From Acetobacterium tundrae (lineage in GTDB: Bacteria > Bacillota > Clostridia > Eubacteriales > Eubacteriaceae): DNA of 64,000 nt. Position numbers and translations under genes: made by a program. The DNA lies in contig NZ_RXYB01000006.1 of NCBI RefSeq assembly GCF_008086615.1, positions 62,001-126,000 on the forward strand. Reading direction: 5' to 3'. Each line of letters begins with the position of its first letter. Positions within the stretch are counted from its first letter, which is position 1. Below, in pieces: positions 17,283 to 26,417 of the stretch. The notes beneath the pieces were generated by a model that saw only the letters and a list, made by a program, of their open reading frames with translations, searched no databases and was not told where the DNA came from.

Positions 17283-17735
17283 ATGGCAATACGACAACTT
17301 CGACAGGATGAGGATGCAATACTCAGAAAAAAATGCAAAGAAGTAACAAAAATTGATGAAAAAATAGAAATGATTTTAAATGATATGCTCGAAACGTTGC
17401 ATAGTATTCCCAACAGTGCTGCAATTGCCGCCAATCAGGTAGGCATACTAAAAAGACTGGTGGTCATTGATATGGAAGAAGTTGTGATGAAGCTGGTTAA
17501 TCCGGAAATAATCGACTCCAGTGGAGAACAGGAATGTACCGAGGGATGTTTGAGCTTTCCCGGAAAGTTTGGGACAACCCTCCGGCCTCAAAAAGTGACG
17601 GTCAAAGCACTCAATGAAAAAGGGGAAGAAATTATCATTGTCGGAGAAGATGATCTGGCCAAGTGCTTTTGCCATGAACTGGATCATCTGGATGGGGAAG
17701 TGTTTATTGATAAAGTGATTGCATTTCTGGAATAG
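17283..17735 (+). CDS. def: Peptide deformylase
   Basis: A 150-residue metalloenzyme that removes the formyl group from nascent proteins. Motif 2 EGCLSFP (87-93, metal ligand Cys89) and motif 3 HELDH (131-135, ligands His131 and His135, catalytic Glu132) are intact. Motif 1, usually GxGLAAxQ, reads SAAIAANQ (45-52): both glycines are replaced, as in a divergent clostridial subgroup, and the catalytic Gln52 is kept. AGGAGG precedes the ATG. It stands away from fmt or other translation genes, with its own strong promoter, so it may be an accessory copy. Confidence 0.92.
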   Translation: MAIRQLRQDEDAILRKKCKEVTKIDEKIEMILNDMLETLHSIPNSAAIAANQVGILKRLVVIDMEEVVMKLVNPEIIDSSGEQECTEGCLSFPGKFGTTLRPQKVTVKALNEKGEEIIIVGEDDLAKCFCHELDHLDGEVFIDKVIAFLE

Positions 17736-17763
17736 AATGGATGAAAAATGAGGAGGAAAAGAA

Positions 17764-18228
17764 ATGAAGTTTGAAGCACCCATGCTGGTGGTGGATGATA
17801 TCAATCGTTCACGGGCTTTTTATTGTGATGTTTTTGGTTTGGAGGTGGTGATGGATTTTGGAGAGAATATTACCTTTAATGCAGGATTTTCCCTGCAGGA
17901 TAAGGCACTTTGGGCGAAATTTATCGATGCGAAAGAAAAGGATATCATCTATCGTGGAAACGATATGGAATTGTATTTTGAAGAAGAGAATCTTGATGAT
18001 TTTCTAGAGCATTTAAAAAAATTTGAAGAGATTGAGTATTTACACGGGGTAAAGGAAGCCACTTGGGGACAGCGGGCCATCCGGTTTTATGACCTGGATT
18101 ATCATATCATCGAAGTTGGCGAAAGCTTGGCGATGGTCTGTCGGCGTTTTCATGACCAGGGGATGACCATGGAAGAGATAGTCGAGCAAACCATGCTGCC
18201 TGTTGAAGCTGTTAAAAGCTTTCTATAA
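17764..18228 (+). CDS. VOC (glyoxalase/dioxygenase) superfamily protein
   Basis: A 154-residue protein with a single vicinal-oxygen-chelate module (PMLVVDDINRSRAFYCDVFG at the start; GQRAIRFYDLDYHIIEVGE at the second half) and a 35-residue helical tail resembling a helix-turn-helix (MTMEEIVEQTMLPVEAVKSF). It follows def by 28 bp with its own GGAGG and shares its terminator. Substrate unknown; the DNA-binding-like tail makes a plain glyoxalase less likely. Confidence 0.8.
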   Translation: MKFEAPMLVVDDINRSRAFYCDVFGLEVVMDFGENITFNAGFSLQDKALWAKFIDAKEKDIIYRGNDMELYFEEENLDDFLEHLKKFEEIEYLHGVKEATWGQRAIRFYDLDYHIIEVGESLAMVCRRFHDQGMTMEEIVEQTMLPVEAVKSFL

Positions 18229-18250
18229 AATAAGCTGGAGTTAATTGCCA

Positions 18251-18290
18251 GAAAGCAGCCCTTTAACCAGAAATTTGAAGGGCTGCTTTC
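18251..18290 (+). terminator. Terminator of def-VOC operon
   Basis: 13-bp perfect stem GAAAGCAGCCCTT/AAGGGCTGCTTTC, 14-nt loop, followed by TCTC rather than a long T-run. Confidence 0.7.
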
Positions 18291-18526
18291 TCTCAAATAG
18301 GCACCGGGCTCAGCTTAACTTAACAGGATTTATGGAAACAACTCATTCCGTATAATACAATACGGTAACGATTTAAAATTATCCTTAGAGATTAATTTTC
18401 CAAATTGCTGATTTTGAGTCTTTGAACGATCAACTACATTTGCCAGATTATTTGGAATCATTTTCATTTTTTCGATATTTGTGTTTTGTGATCTTTTTAC
18501 CATTACAAGATAGCAGACAAAATGTG

Positions 18527-19333
18527 TTAATCCAATTTTAGATACCTTCTTCCTGCCAAGGAAACCATATTTTTTATAATTTGACCAAATGCTTTTTTTA
18601 ATGGATTAAGCTTTATAGCATAGAAATAATCACTTTCTATCCATCCTTTTTTGATCCAATAATCTCTATCGACCTTTGAAGTGTATGTTTTGCTTCGTAG
18701 ACAGTTGAACATAAAAATATCGTAAAAAGTTGGAACTCTTTTATCCGTGGCATTTAGTCTTTTAAAAAGATTTAAAGAAACCGTTTTTATTTTTTTGCTG
18801 CATTGTTGAAAATAATATAGATCATAACCAAAAACACTTTTAGGGGTACGATTTTCAAAATACATGGGAGCAGTAACTTGAATATTTCCGACAATATCCA
18901 TACTCCAGCCTGAAAGAGTCATTTTTAAATATTTGTACACCTGCTTACTTCCACCGCCATCTGTTGTGATAACAATAATTGCAGGTTTTCCCACCATCTC
19001 CTGCCGATGAAACAGATAGGACATCCTATCAATAAACCGCTTCAATTGCCCTGTTACTTGATATGCATATACGGGACTGGCAACAATCAATCCATCTGCT
19101 GAAAACAGACGGGCCTTAATTTCAGTCAAATCATCATCACGACAAGGACAGCAATTTTCACTTTTTTGAAAGCATAGGCAACAGCCTTTACAGTCCTGAA
19201 TATTATATTTGCTTAAATAAATGTAGTCAAATTCAATGTCGTTATCCATCTCTTTTATCTGATTTTCAATTTGTTTGCAAACGGTATAACTGTCCTGTTT
19301 TCTTGGACTTCCAAGTAGCACGGCTATTTTCAT
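18527..19333 (-). CDS. Iron-sulfur flavoprotein (flavodoxin-fold NAD(P)H reductase)
   Basis: A 268-residue protein. The N-terminal MKIAVLLGSPRKQDSYT is the FMN-phosphate loop of the NADPH-dependent FMN reductase fold; a compact cysteine motif C48-X2-C51-X2-C54-X6-C61 matches the [4Fe-4S] site of Isf-type iron-sulfur flavoproteins. The final 80 residues are an extra helical domain. Start placed at 19333 with AGGAG upstream; the longer ORF start at 19387 would include the operator. It is preceded by a palindromic operator and the padR-type gene, so probably PadR-controlled. A deleted duplicate lies at 12535-12717. Confidence 0.88.
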   Translation of the reverse strand: MKIAVLLGSPRKQDSYTVCKQIENQIKEMDNDIEFDYIYLSKYNIQDCKGCCLCFQKSENCCPCRDDDLTEIKARLFSADGLIVASPVYAYQVTGQLKRFIDRMSYLFHRQEMVGKPAIIVITTDGGGSKQVYKYLKMTLSGWSMDIVGNIQVTAPMYFENRTPKSVFGYDLYYFQQCSKKIKTVSLNLFKRLNATDKRVPTFYDIFMFNCLRSKTYTSKVDRDYWIKKGWIESDYFYAIKLNPLKKAFGQIIKNMVSLAGRRYLKLD

Positions 19334-19349
19334 AATAATCTCCTTCATA

Positions 19350-19365
19350 TATCCAATGTTGGATA
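19350..19365. promoter_or_regulatory. PadR-type operator upstream of Fe-S flavoprotein gene
   Basis: Near-perfect palindrome TATCCAATGTTGGATA, 17 bp upstream of the start codon. Same motif as upstream of the PadR-family gene itself. Confidence 0.75.
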
Positions 19366-19381
19366 GTGACTTTATTTTTTT

Positions 19382-19403
19382 CCGCATCTTTTAAAAGATG
19401 CGG
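19382..19403. repeat. Perfect 22-bp palindrome
   Basis: CCGCATCTTTTAAAAGATGCGG between the PadR stop and the operator. It can form a stem but has A-rich rather than T-rich sequence downstream on the minus strand, so it is not a standard terminator. An imperfect copy is at 12765-12786. Confidence 0.6.
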
Positions 19404-19424
19404 ATATTATTCCATTATATTCTC

Positions 19425-20006
19425 TTAGTTTTGGGAATAATCTGTGGTTTTAATCATTTGATGTATTGTATCGACCACTGAAATTGTTTCATCTATATTA
19501 TCAAGTAGAGCCATATGCCATTTTATTTGCAAATTTACCGTTTCTTTCATCATACTAAGGGTTGCTTTTTCAACACTTTTTGATGTATCCTGTTTTTCCT
19601 GTTCCCATTTTATAATCTTTGCCTTTTCAGTTTCTAACTGGCGTAAATGCTCTGTAACAGATTCTATAATTTCATTCTTATTAAGATTAGCAACTATCGG
19701 ATAAATCAAGAATTTTTCTGCAGTTATACTACCCAACGGCTTTTTCATTTCTTGCAAGGCTATTTTATGCAATTCTAATCTACCTTTTTCCGTAATTGCA
19801 TATATACATTTTGCTTTTTCACCGGCGTTGGATTTATCAACGATCGAAATAAAACCTGAACGTTCAAGTTTATTAATTGCATAGTATATAGAACCTGATT
19901 TAATATTATTCCATTCGTTCATTTGATTCATTTGTATAAATTTTTGTATTTCATATCCATGGGTTTGCTTTATGCTTAGATAGTATAAAATAAATAATTG
20001 AACCAT
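19425..20006 (-). CDS. PadR family transcriptional regulator
   Basis: A 193-residue regulator: N-terminal winged helix (LFILYYLSIKQTHGYEIQKF and SIYYAINKLERSGFISIVD, with the family's basic wing) and a C-terminal coiled-coil dimerisation region (about 105-165) typical of the longer PadR subgroup. PadR proteins are repressors that often control transporter or detoxification genes next door. The palindrome at 20054-20069 sits 48 bp upstream of its start and an almost identical one precedes the flavoprotein gene 92 bp downstream, indicating autoregulation and control of that gene. Confidence 0.9.
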   Translation of the reverse strand: MVQLFILYYLSIKQTHGYEIQKFIQMNQMNEWNNIKSGSIYYAINKLERSGFISIVDKSNAGEKAKCIYAITEKGRLELHKIALQEMKKPLGSITAEKFLIYPIVANLNKNEIIESVTEHLRQLETEKAKIIKWEQEKQDTSKSVEKATLSMMKETVNLQIKWHMALLDNIDETISVVDTIHQMIKTTDYSQN

Positions 20007-20053
20007 AATGATTAACCATTCTTAAAAAGTATTTAAATACAAAATCAATTATA

Positions 20054-20069
20054 TATCCAACGTTGGATA
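20054..20069. promoter_or_regulatory. PadR-type operator, autoregulatory
   Basis: Perfect 16-bp palindrome TATCCAACGTTGGATA in the PadR promoter region. Confidence 0.8.
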
Positions 20070-20210
20070 GTGTCAAGGCGCTTTTACAAATTTACGTAAT
20101 AATAGATTGTTTCTACAGAACAAGGTGAGTGAAGAAATAAATGAGATAAAAGCCCCTGGAATCAGAGCGTTGTGGTAAAATAAATAAAAATGGAAAGTGA
20201 GAAATGATTT

Positions 20211-20873
20211 TTGGCAAACTATAAAACAGGCATTGAGACAAAAGAAAAGATATATAAAACCGCAAAAAGATTATTTTATGAAAATGGTTATGTCAAAACA
20301 ACTCTTTCAGAAATTGCAAAAGAGTCTGAAACCAATAAGGCCATGGTGGCTTACTATTTTGATAATAAAAATAAACTGGCATTAGAGGTTTATAATGAAT
20401 ATATGGTAGTCAATAAAGTGAGAATTCAAAATGCAATTAAGGAACAGTTTCCTGGTTGTAATCATGTGCTGAAAACGGCCATAGAATACCGAATTCAAAA
20501 CCGAAATTGTCGATTGAATCGGCAGTTGAACCGATTTTATCATGAACTTTGTGAGTCAAATATTTTTATGAAAACCGAAAGTGCTTCCATTGGATTTGTG
20601 GAAAATATTAATCGGGCCTATAAGCTGGGGCTTGATCGTTTAACCGTTAAAGCGTTGGCATTGGCCAATCTTGCTACGGTTCATGGACTTCATGTGGCTC
20701 GAAATGAAGGATATTTGGACTGCTCCAGCCAATATTTAGCAGAAATGGAAATCCGATTATTGTTTCAGAGTTTGCGTTTTGATAATGATTTTATCGATGA
20801 ATGCATTGAGGAATCTCTTCAGATGGTTGAAAAAATAGATCTTCAGGTTGGAAAAGACTTTACTGTTAAATAG
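20211..20873 (+). CDS. TetR family transcriptional regulator
   Basis: A 220-residue regulator with a TTG start. Residues 10-57 are a TetR helix-turn-helix (TLSEIAKESETNKAMVAYYFDNKNKL); the remainder is a helical ligand-binding domain. It is next to, and convergent with, the UroD-like gene and upstream of the MFS/flavoenzyme pair, so it is the likely local regulator of that catabolic module. RBS GGAAAGTGAG is somewhat distant. Confidence 0.88.
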   Translation: MANYKTGIETKEKIYKTAKRLFYENGYVKTTLSEIAKESETNKAMVAYYFDNKNKLALEVYNEYMVVNKVRIQNAIKEQFPGCNHVLKTAIEYRIQNRNCRLNRQLNRFYHELCESNIFMKTESASIGFVENINRAYKLGLDRLTVKALALANLATVHGLHVARNEGYLDCSSQYLAEMEIRLLFQSLRFDNDFIDECIEESLQMVEKIDLQVGKDFTVK

Positions 20874-20887
20874 AAAAGTAAAGCCCA

Positions 20888-20978
20888 GGGACAAGTGTAA
20901 CAGCAGATATGATTTACTATTGTCCCCAGAAAGATTTTGTTAATAAACTCAAACGGCTCAGTTCTCTGAGTCTTTTTT
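20888..20978 (+). terminator. Terminator region after TetR gene
   Basis: Two hairpins: GGGACAA/TTGTCCC (20889-20926 region) and GGCTCAG/CTGAGTC (20955-20971) followed by TTTTTTT. The second is a standard rho-independent terminator. Confidence 0.7.
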
Positions 20979-20988
20979 TAGTTGGAGA

Positions 20989-22362
20989 TTAGCACAGCAT
21001 CATCAGCATACCGAAAAGCAATTCTTCGTATTGCTGCATTTTTTCACCGACAACCCCATCAAGATCGGGTCTTGGTGCAGGATTTGTTTTTTTGAATTCA
21101 GCATAGGGGGTATAATATTTGCTTTTAAATTCAGGTATGTTTTTAAGAACAGGGTCAATGGAATCTTCCCGAGGATTAGTCCATACCTTTTCACCGGAAT
21201 TATCATATTTTCCATTGTCACGAACATATTCAAGAACGGCAAGATAATTTTCAGGATCAATGGTACTGAGAGAGCAGGGACTTTTATCAAAATTAAACCA
21301 ATAATTGCCTCCAGGGGCAAGAATATCAATAAGCTCCTTGGCTTTGTCAACACATTGTTCTTTGGTGGCAGTTTTAAGATAGGAAATAGGATAGAAGCCA
21401 GAAATAATATGCTTTTTACCCAGTTTTTCCTTAACAAGTTTCGGGTCTCCATATTCAAAATAGAACCGGGTACCCTGGGGCAATTCGTATAAATAATCCA
21501 AGTAACGCATCCAATTATCCTCACAGAAAATAACACAGGTCTGACCCTTTTCTGCTAAGGCATGCACCAGTTTATAGAAAGTTGGCCAATAGAATTTTTC
21601 AAAATCCTTGGTTCTTAAATAGGTTGCCATATGAAGAGCAATAAAGTTTGCACCTAAAGGTGATGGATTCATGGGTGTTCCTTTTTTAATGGATAATGGC
21701 AAAATGGCTTCGCAAGCCTCAATGATTTTTTCAGGACATCGTTTGATATCCATAGAAATACCTTTAAACCCACGTGGAAAATCGGATAGGAAGTCAAAAG
21801 GTGTGGTAACACCGGTACTTGAGCCTGGGGGAGCCACAAAGAAACCATGTTTGTCAATGAGCTCACGATCCATGGCACCATAGAATTCAATATAGTCGTA
21901 ATAGGCTTTCATGGCCTTTGCAAGAACCATGGAACGGTGAATAGGATCCGTATTAAGGGCGGGATACAGTCGGGGGAAGATTCTTTCCATCAGACAGTCG
22001 TAGGGATTATTAATAAAATCATCGTAATCCTCAGGAAACATTCCTGAAACCTCGGGATGCTGAATAATCCCACTGGATCCCATCACAAAAGATTTGGATT
22101 CAAGCAAGTGGAAATGAGCAGGATATCGTGAAAAACTTGCTGGATAAGCATCGGAACAGGTGATTTCGAATGATTTTTCATAGATTTCTTTCATTCCTTC
22201 ACGATTCCATTGCGTTTTACCTAAATCTTTTCCAGAATAAGCAATCATTAATTCAATGGGAAGGGATGCACTAATGGGTATACGTTTTGGAATGGTTCCA
22301 GTATATAAATCAGTAAACAGCTGGGTACGTTCTTCTTTTAAATTTTTAATGTTATCTGTCAT
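20989..22362 (-). CDS. Uroporphyrinogen-decarboxylase-fold methyltransferase-like protein
   Basis: A 457-residue member of the UroD superfamily, longer than HemE (about 340-360) and with an anaerobe-type N-terminal extension. In acetogens and methylotrophic anaerobes such proteins (MtaA/MtbA, CmuA-like) move methyl groups between corrinoid proteins and other acceptors or act in O-demethylation. Visible elements include the central PFDFLSDFPRGFKG segment and GGNYWFNFDKSPC near the C-terminus. AAGGAG precedes the ATG. There is no corrinoid protein next door, so the partner is unknown. It is divergent from an MFS carrier and an Fe-S flavoenzyme, suggesting an aromatic or unsaturated-acid catabolic set. 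Confidence 0.8.
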   Translation of the reverse strand: MTDNIKNLKEERTQLFTDLYTGTIPKRIPISASLPIELMIAYSGKDLGKTQWNREGMKEIYEKSFEITCSDAYPASFSRYPAHFHLLESKSFVMGSSGIIQHPEVSGMFPEDYDDFINNPYDCLMERIFPRLYPALNTDPIHRSMVLAKAMKAYYDYIEFYGAMDRELIDKHGFFVAPPGSSTGVTTPFDFLSDFPRGFKGISMDIKRCPEKIIEACEAILPLSIKKGTPMNPSPLGANFIALHMATYLRTKDFEKFYWPTFYKLVHALAEKGQTCVIFCEDNWMRYLDYLYELPQGTRFYFEYGDPKLVKEKLGKKHIISGFYPISYLKTATKEQCVDKAKELIDILAPGGNYWFNFDKSPCSLSTIDPENYLAVLEYVRDNGKYDNSGEKVWTNPREDSIDPVLKNIPEFKSKYYTPYAEFKKTNPAPRPDLDGVVGEKMQQYEELLFGMLMMLC

Positions 22363-22740
22363 ATTTCTCCTTAACTTTTAAATCAGTTTTCTATAGCATT
22401 GCTTCTGTTCATGAAAAAGTTAACCACGATTAATTTAAATCCAGTATAAAACTTTAAAAATAAAATGTCAACGTTTTCTATTATAATATTTAAAATTTAC
22501 GAATAAAAGAAATAGTAAACATCTATATGCTTTTAAAAAGGCGCTTTATAATAGATACTTGTTTAAAAACCATGTTTATTAATATAAAACTAAAAATAAA
22601 TAGTGACAGATCAAAGTATGGATGCTATGATTAATTAAAGTTAACCGCGGATATAATTAAACAAGACTAAATTAAATGAAAAAAATGAGAAACTTTTCGG
22701 GAAGATAACCTAAAAATATTATATTAAAGGAGTAAAATTT
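22363..22740. promoter_or_regulatory. Divergent promoter region with repeated GTTAACC motif
   Basis: AT-rich 378-bp gap. The motif AAGTTAACC(A/G)CG occurs at 22417-22428 and 22638-22649, one near each divergent gene. They are candidate regulator sites, for example for the TetR protein, but two occurrences are weak evidence. Confidence 0.35.
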
Positions 22741-23937
22741 ATGAGTGAAAAAAAGAACGGTAATTTATGGGTTCAAGTAGCGTCTTTGTCGGTGGCGCTA
22801 CTCATGTATACAACCAGTATGACAACCCCGGCATTGGCAGAAATTGCAAAAGCTTTTCCAACTGCGGCACCGGAAACAATTAAACTATTATCCACCATTC
22901 CTTCTCTTATGATGGTATTCTTTTCTTTAATTGCTGGTAAAATGACTCAATATATGAGCATTAAAAAAGTCATTTCCATTTCTATGATTCTTATCTTTGT
23001 TGGTGGTATTCCATCCGCATTTGTAGGTGATTTGAATTTTATGATCTTCACCCGAGTAATCTTTGGTGCCGGTTACGGCATGATCTTCCCAATGGCATCG
23101 GCCATTATTGCTACTTTATTTACAGGGCCGGAATGCAATAAAATGATGGGAATAAAAGGTGCCGTTGGCGCTGCTGCGGGTATGGTATTCCAAATGATGG
23201 GTGGGTTATTGGCTGGCTATAATTGGAGATTCTCATTCTTGGGATTTTTACTGGTGATTCCAATTGCCATTATTATTTGGATTAAACTACCAGATGCCGG
23301 TGTTGTAAAACATGAAAAAGATGAAACTTCAGGAATCAAAGAAAAGAAATTAACAATAATGACCTTTGTTTTAGCCATTGCCTGTGCCCTACTCAATGTT
23401 GTTCAATTTAGCTTTATGACCAACATCGCCATGGTAATGAATGCTGACAAAATCGGAAACGCAGCCCAATCAGCAACGGTACTCACTATTTTCACCGCCG
23501 GCGCATTTGCTTTTGGCCTTCTATATGGAAATACCGCAAAGCTTCTTAAACAATACAGTGCTTCATTCGGAGCATTATTTGTGGGGTTATCTTTTATCCT
23601 ATTTATATTTGCAAACAGCATGACAATGCTCATTGTAGGGGCGGTTATTTTTGGTATTGGTTATGGAACCTTCAATCCCGCCATTACAATTGCGGTGGCA
23701 GCCAGTGCGGCTCAGCCCAAATACACGGCACTTGCCATTTCAGTCTATGTTTGTGGAACCGGGCTTGGGCAATTCTTTTCCCCCTATATTCTGAAATTTC
23801 TTAGAGGAGCATTGAACTTAACCTCAACCCGTGCAGATTGGCAAATTGCCGCAGTGTTCCTTATCGCCGGAAGTGTTATCTCAATGATTTTCATAGCACT
23901 TAACGGCAGAAAAAATACGTTAATCGAAGAGATATAA
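22741..23937 (+). CDS. MFS transporter
   Basis: A 398-residue protein with about 12 hydrophobic helices and a major-facilitator layout: N-terminal half, hydrophilic loop near 185-205 (VVKHEKDETSGIKEKK), C-terminal half. AAGGAG precedes the ATG. It is followed after 154 bp by the flavoenzyme gene on the same strand and faces the UroD-like gene. It probably imports the substrate of this module; specificity cannot be read from sequence. Confidence 0.9.
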   Translation: MSEKKNGNLWVQVASLSVALLMYTTSMTTPALAEIAKAFPTAAPETIKLLSTIPSLMMVFFSLIAGKMTQYMSIKKVISISMILIFVGGIPSAFVGDLNFMIFTRVIFGAGYGMIFPMASAIIATLFTGPECNKMMGIKGAVGAAAGMVFQMMGGLLAGYNWRFSFLGFLLVIPIAIIIWIKLPDAGVVKHEKDETSGIKEKKLTIMTFVLAIACALLNVVQFSFMTNIAMVMNADKIGNAAQSATVLTIFTAGAFAFGLLYGNTAKLLKQYSASFGALFVGLSFILFIFANSMTMLIVGAVIFGIGYGTFNPAITIAVAASAAQPKYTALAISVYVCGTGLGQFFSPYILKFLRGALNLTSTRADWQIAAVFLIAGSVISMIFIALNGRKNTLIEEI

Positions 23938-24091
23938 AAAACCCGATTTATTACAGAAAGTCCGTTTATAATTGAGAAATAGAGTGTTCATCCGTTTGCC
24001 CATAATGAGGATCAACAAAAACCAAACTGTTGCATGGATTCTGCAACTTAACCAAAAGTACTATAAAAATATTTTAATATGGAGGTAAACT

Positions 24092-26086
24092 ATGTCATAC
24101 AGATATCAGAAACTTTTTGAGCCAATGCAAATTGGTAACGTCACAATCAAGAATCGGTTCGCGATGGCGCCAATGGGACCCATTGGCCTGGGGGATACCG
24201 TTGGTGGATTCAACCAGAGGGGGATTGATTATTATGTTGAACGTGCAAAGGGCGGCACCGGACTGATAATAACGGGAGTCTGCTTTGTCGACAATGAAGT
24301 GGAACCTCACGAAATGCCCAGCACACCTAGCCCTACTGTTAACCCCGTGCATTTCACACGTACGGCCAGAGAGATGACGGAACGCATCCATGCCTATGAT
24401 GCCAAGGTGTTCCTTCAGTTAAGTGCTGGCTTTGGTCGCGTCGCGCCACCAGTTAACCCCGACGTACAGCCGGTTTCGGCCTCCGCAATAATGAACCGCT
24501 GGGCCGATATTCCGTGCCGGGCATTGACTAAAGAAGAAATTCGTCACATTGTTAAAAAATTTGGAGAAGGCGCCGCAACCGCGAAGAACGCCGGCTTTGA
24601 CGGTATCCAAATTCATGCCGTGCATGAAGGATATCTTCTTGATCAGTTTGCTATCTCTTTTTTCAACAACAGAACCGATGAGTACGGCGGCAGCCTTGAA
24701 AACCGTCTGCGTTTCGCACGAGAGGTGCTAGATGAAATTAAAAAGACCTGTGGCAAAGATTTTGTCGTCACCCTTCGTTACAGCCCAAAATCGTTTATTA
24801 AGGACTGGCGTGTCGGTGGGCTTCCGGATGAAGAATTTGAAGAAAAAGGTCGGGATCTGCCAGAAGGTATTGAAACGGCAAAGCTTCTCGTGCAGTATGG
24901 CTATGATTCCCTCGATGTCGATGTAGGTTGTTACGACGCGTGGTTTTGGAATCATCCGCCAATGTATCAGAAAAAGGGACTGTATATTCCCTACGCCAAA
25001 GCGATCAAAGAAGCGGTAAATGTTCCAGTGATCTGCGCCGGACGGATGGATAATCCGGATCTTGCCCTTTCCGCTCTGGATGACGGCGCCTGCGATATGA
25101 TCGGACTTGGTCGTCCTCTACTTGCCGATGCGGATTATGTCAACAAGCTGCGTTCAGGACAAATAGAACTAATTCGTCCCTGTCTTTCCTGCCACGAAGG
25201 TTGCCTCGGACGGATGGTGCATTATGGTTGGCTGAACTGCGCGGTCAACCCAACCTGCGCGCGAGAACGCATTACTGAATTGAAACCGGCTTTAAAAGCG
25301 AAAAAGATTATGATCATCGGCGGCGGTGTTGCTGGTTGTGAAGCAGCCCGGGTACTCAGTCTACGCGGTCATTTTCCGGAAGTTTACGAGAAAGGCGACC
25401 GTCTGGGTGGCAATCTGATTCCTGGCGGAATGCCGGATTTCAAAGAAGATGATCACGCTCTTGCCACATGGTATGAAAACACGTTGAAAGATTTACAAGT
25501 ACCGGTTTACTTCAATGTGCAGATTACTCCCGAAATGGTAAAAGCGGCTAAACCGGACACGGTGATTGTAGCTACCGGTTCCACACCGAATATTTGTAGC
25601 CTCGGGAACAATGACAAAGTCTTTACTGCAGAAGATGTGCTTCTCGGCAGGAAAAATCCGGGGGAACAGGTTGTTGTTCTGGGCGGCGGACTTGTCGGCT
25701 GCGAGCTTGCGCTGTGGCTTAGAAATAACGGTAAGGATGTTTCTATCGTCGAGGCCGAGGACAGTCTGCTCAAGCTAAATGCACCGCTTTGCTTTGCAAA
25801 TTCCGATATGCTTTTGTCTCTGATTAATTACAAAAAAATCAAAGTATATACCGATTCCAAAGCATCCCGTACAACGGATCAAGGTGTTGTCATTACAACC
25901 AACGACGGCGAGAAAGAACTAAAAGCCGATTCTGTTATCCTGGCAGTGGGGTATAGTCCGGAAAACGATCTTTACAACGCTCTAAAGTTCGAAATTGAGG
26001 ACATCCATTTGCTTGGCGATGCGCGTAAGGTTTCCAATATTATGTATGCTATTTGGGATGCTTTCGAAGTAGCGTCAAATATTTAA
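24092..26086 (+). CDS. 2,4-dienoyl-CoA reductase / enoate reductase-like flavoenzyme
   Basis: A 664-residue enzyme with the old-yellow-enzyme plus pyridine nucleotide-disulfide reductase architecture (FadH/BaiCD/enoate reductase). The FMN barrel covers residues 1-350 (FEPMQIGNVTIKNRFAMAPM at the start; HAVHEGYLLDQF for substrate binding). The [4Fe-4S] cysteines are C364, C367, C371 and C383. FAD- and NAD(P)-binding GxGxxG motifs lie near 407 (IGGGVAGCEAAR) and 530 (VLGGGLVGCELA). It would reduce an activated C=C bond. The coding sequence looks richer in G+C than its neighbours, a possible sign of transfer. GGAGG precedes the ATG. Confidence 0.92.
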   Translation: MSYRYQKLFEPMQIGNVTIKNRFAMAPMGPIGLGDTVGGFNQRGIDYYVERAKGGTGLIITGVCFVDNEVEPHEMPSTPSPTVNPVHFTRTAREMTERIHAYDAKVFLQLSAGFGRVAPPVNPDVQPVSASAIMNRWADIPCRALTKEEIRHIVKKFGEGAATAKNAGFDGIQIHAVHEGYLLDQFAISFFNNRTDEYGGSLENRLRFAREVLDEIKKTCGKDFVVTLRYSPKSFIKDWRVGGLPDEEFEEKGRDLPEGIETAKLLVQYGYDSLDVDVGCYDAWFWNHPPMYQKKGLYIPYAKAIKEAVNVPVICAGRMDNPDLALSALDDGACDMIGLGRPLLADADYVNKLRSGQIELIRPCLSCHEGCLGRMVHYGWLNCAVNPTCARERITELKPALKAKKIMIIGGGVAGCEAARVLSLRGHFPEVYEKGDRLGGNLIPGGMPDFKEDDHALATWYENTLKDLQVPVYFNVQITPEMVKAAKPDTVIVATGSTPNICSLGNNDKVFTAEDVLLGRKNPGEQVVVLGGGLVGCELALWLRNNGKDVSIVEAEDSLLKLNAPLCFANSDMLLSLINYKKIKVYTDSKASRTTDQGVVITTNDGEKELKADSVILAVGYSPENDLYNALKFEIEDIHLLGDARKVSNIMYAIWDAFEVASNI

Positions 26087-26195
26087 CGGGAGTACTACCC
26101 TGTCAGATTAGTCATTGTAACAACTTAAAAACATCGCAACATAGTTCAAAAATGCAGATGGATGCTATAATTAATAAGGTATCCGGTTATCAATT

Positions 26196-26238
26196 ACACA
26201 TAAAAAAGAACGGCAATTTGCCGTTCTTTTTTATGTGT
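26196..26238 (+). terminator. Terminator after flavoenzyme gene
   Basis: Perfect 21-bp stem with a 1-nt loop centre (left arm 26196-26216, right arm 26218-26238) containing GAACGGCAA/TTGCCGTTC and a T6 run within the right arm. Confidence 0.85.
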
Positions 26239-26417
26239 GTTCAGCATATACACAATGGTATTACATTAAAAAAGATGAATGTTCTAATTACATATGGTAT
26301 TATAAAAAAGTGCTAAACTATACTAAAGAGCTAAGTGACCGAAATAAGGACTTAACCGTGGGAAAAATAGCTTGATTATTTAGATAAAAAATCAAAATTA
26401 GAGGAGAAATCTGAAAA

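Noticed and set aside
22417-22652. The two GTTAACC repeats as a defined TetR operator
   Set aside because: Only two copies, 210 bp apart and not clearly palindromic beyond GTTAAC; kept only as a weak note.
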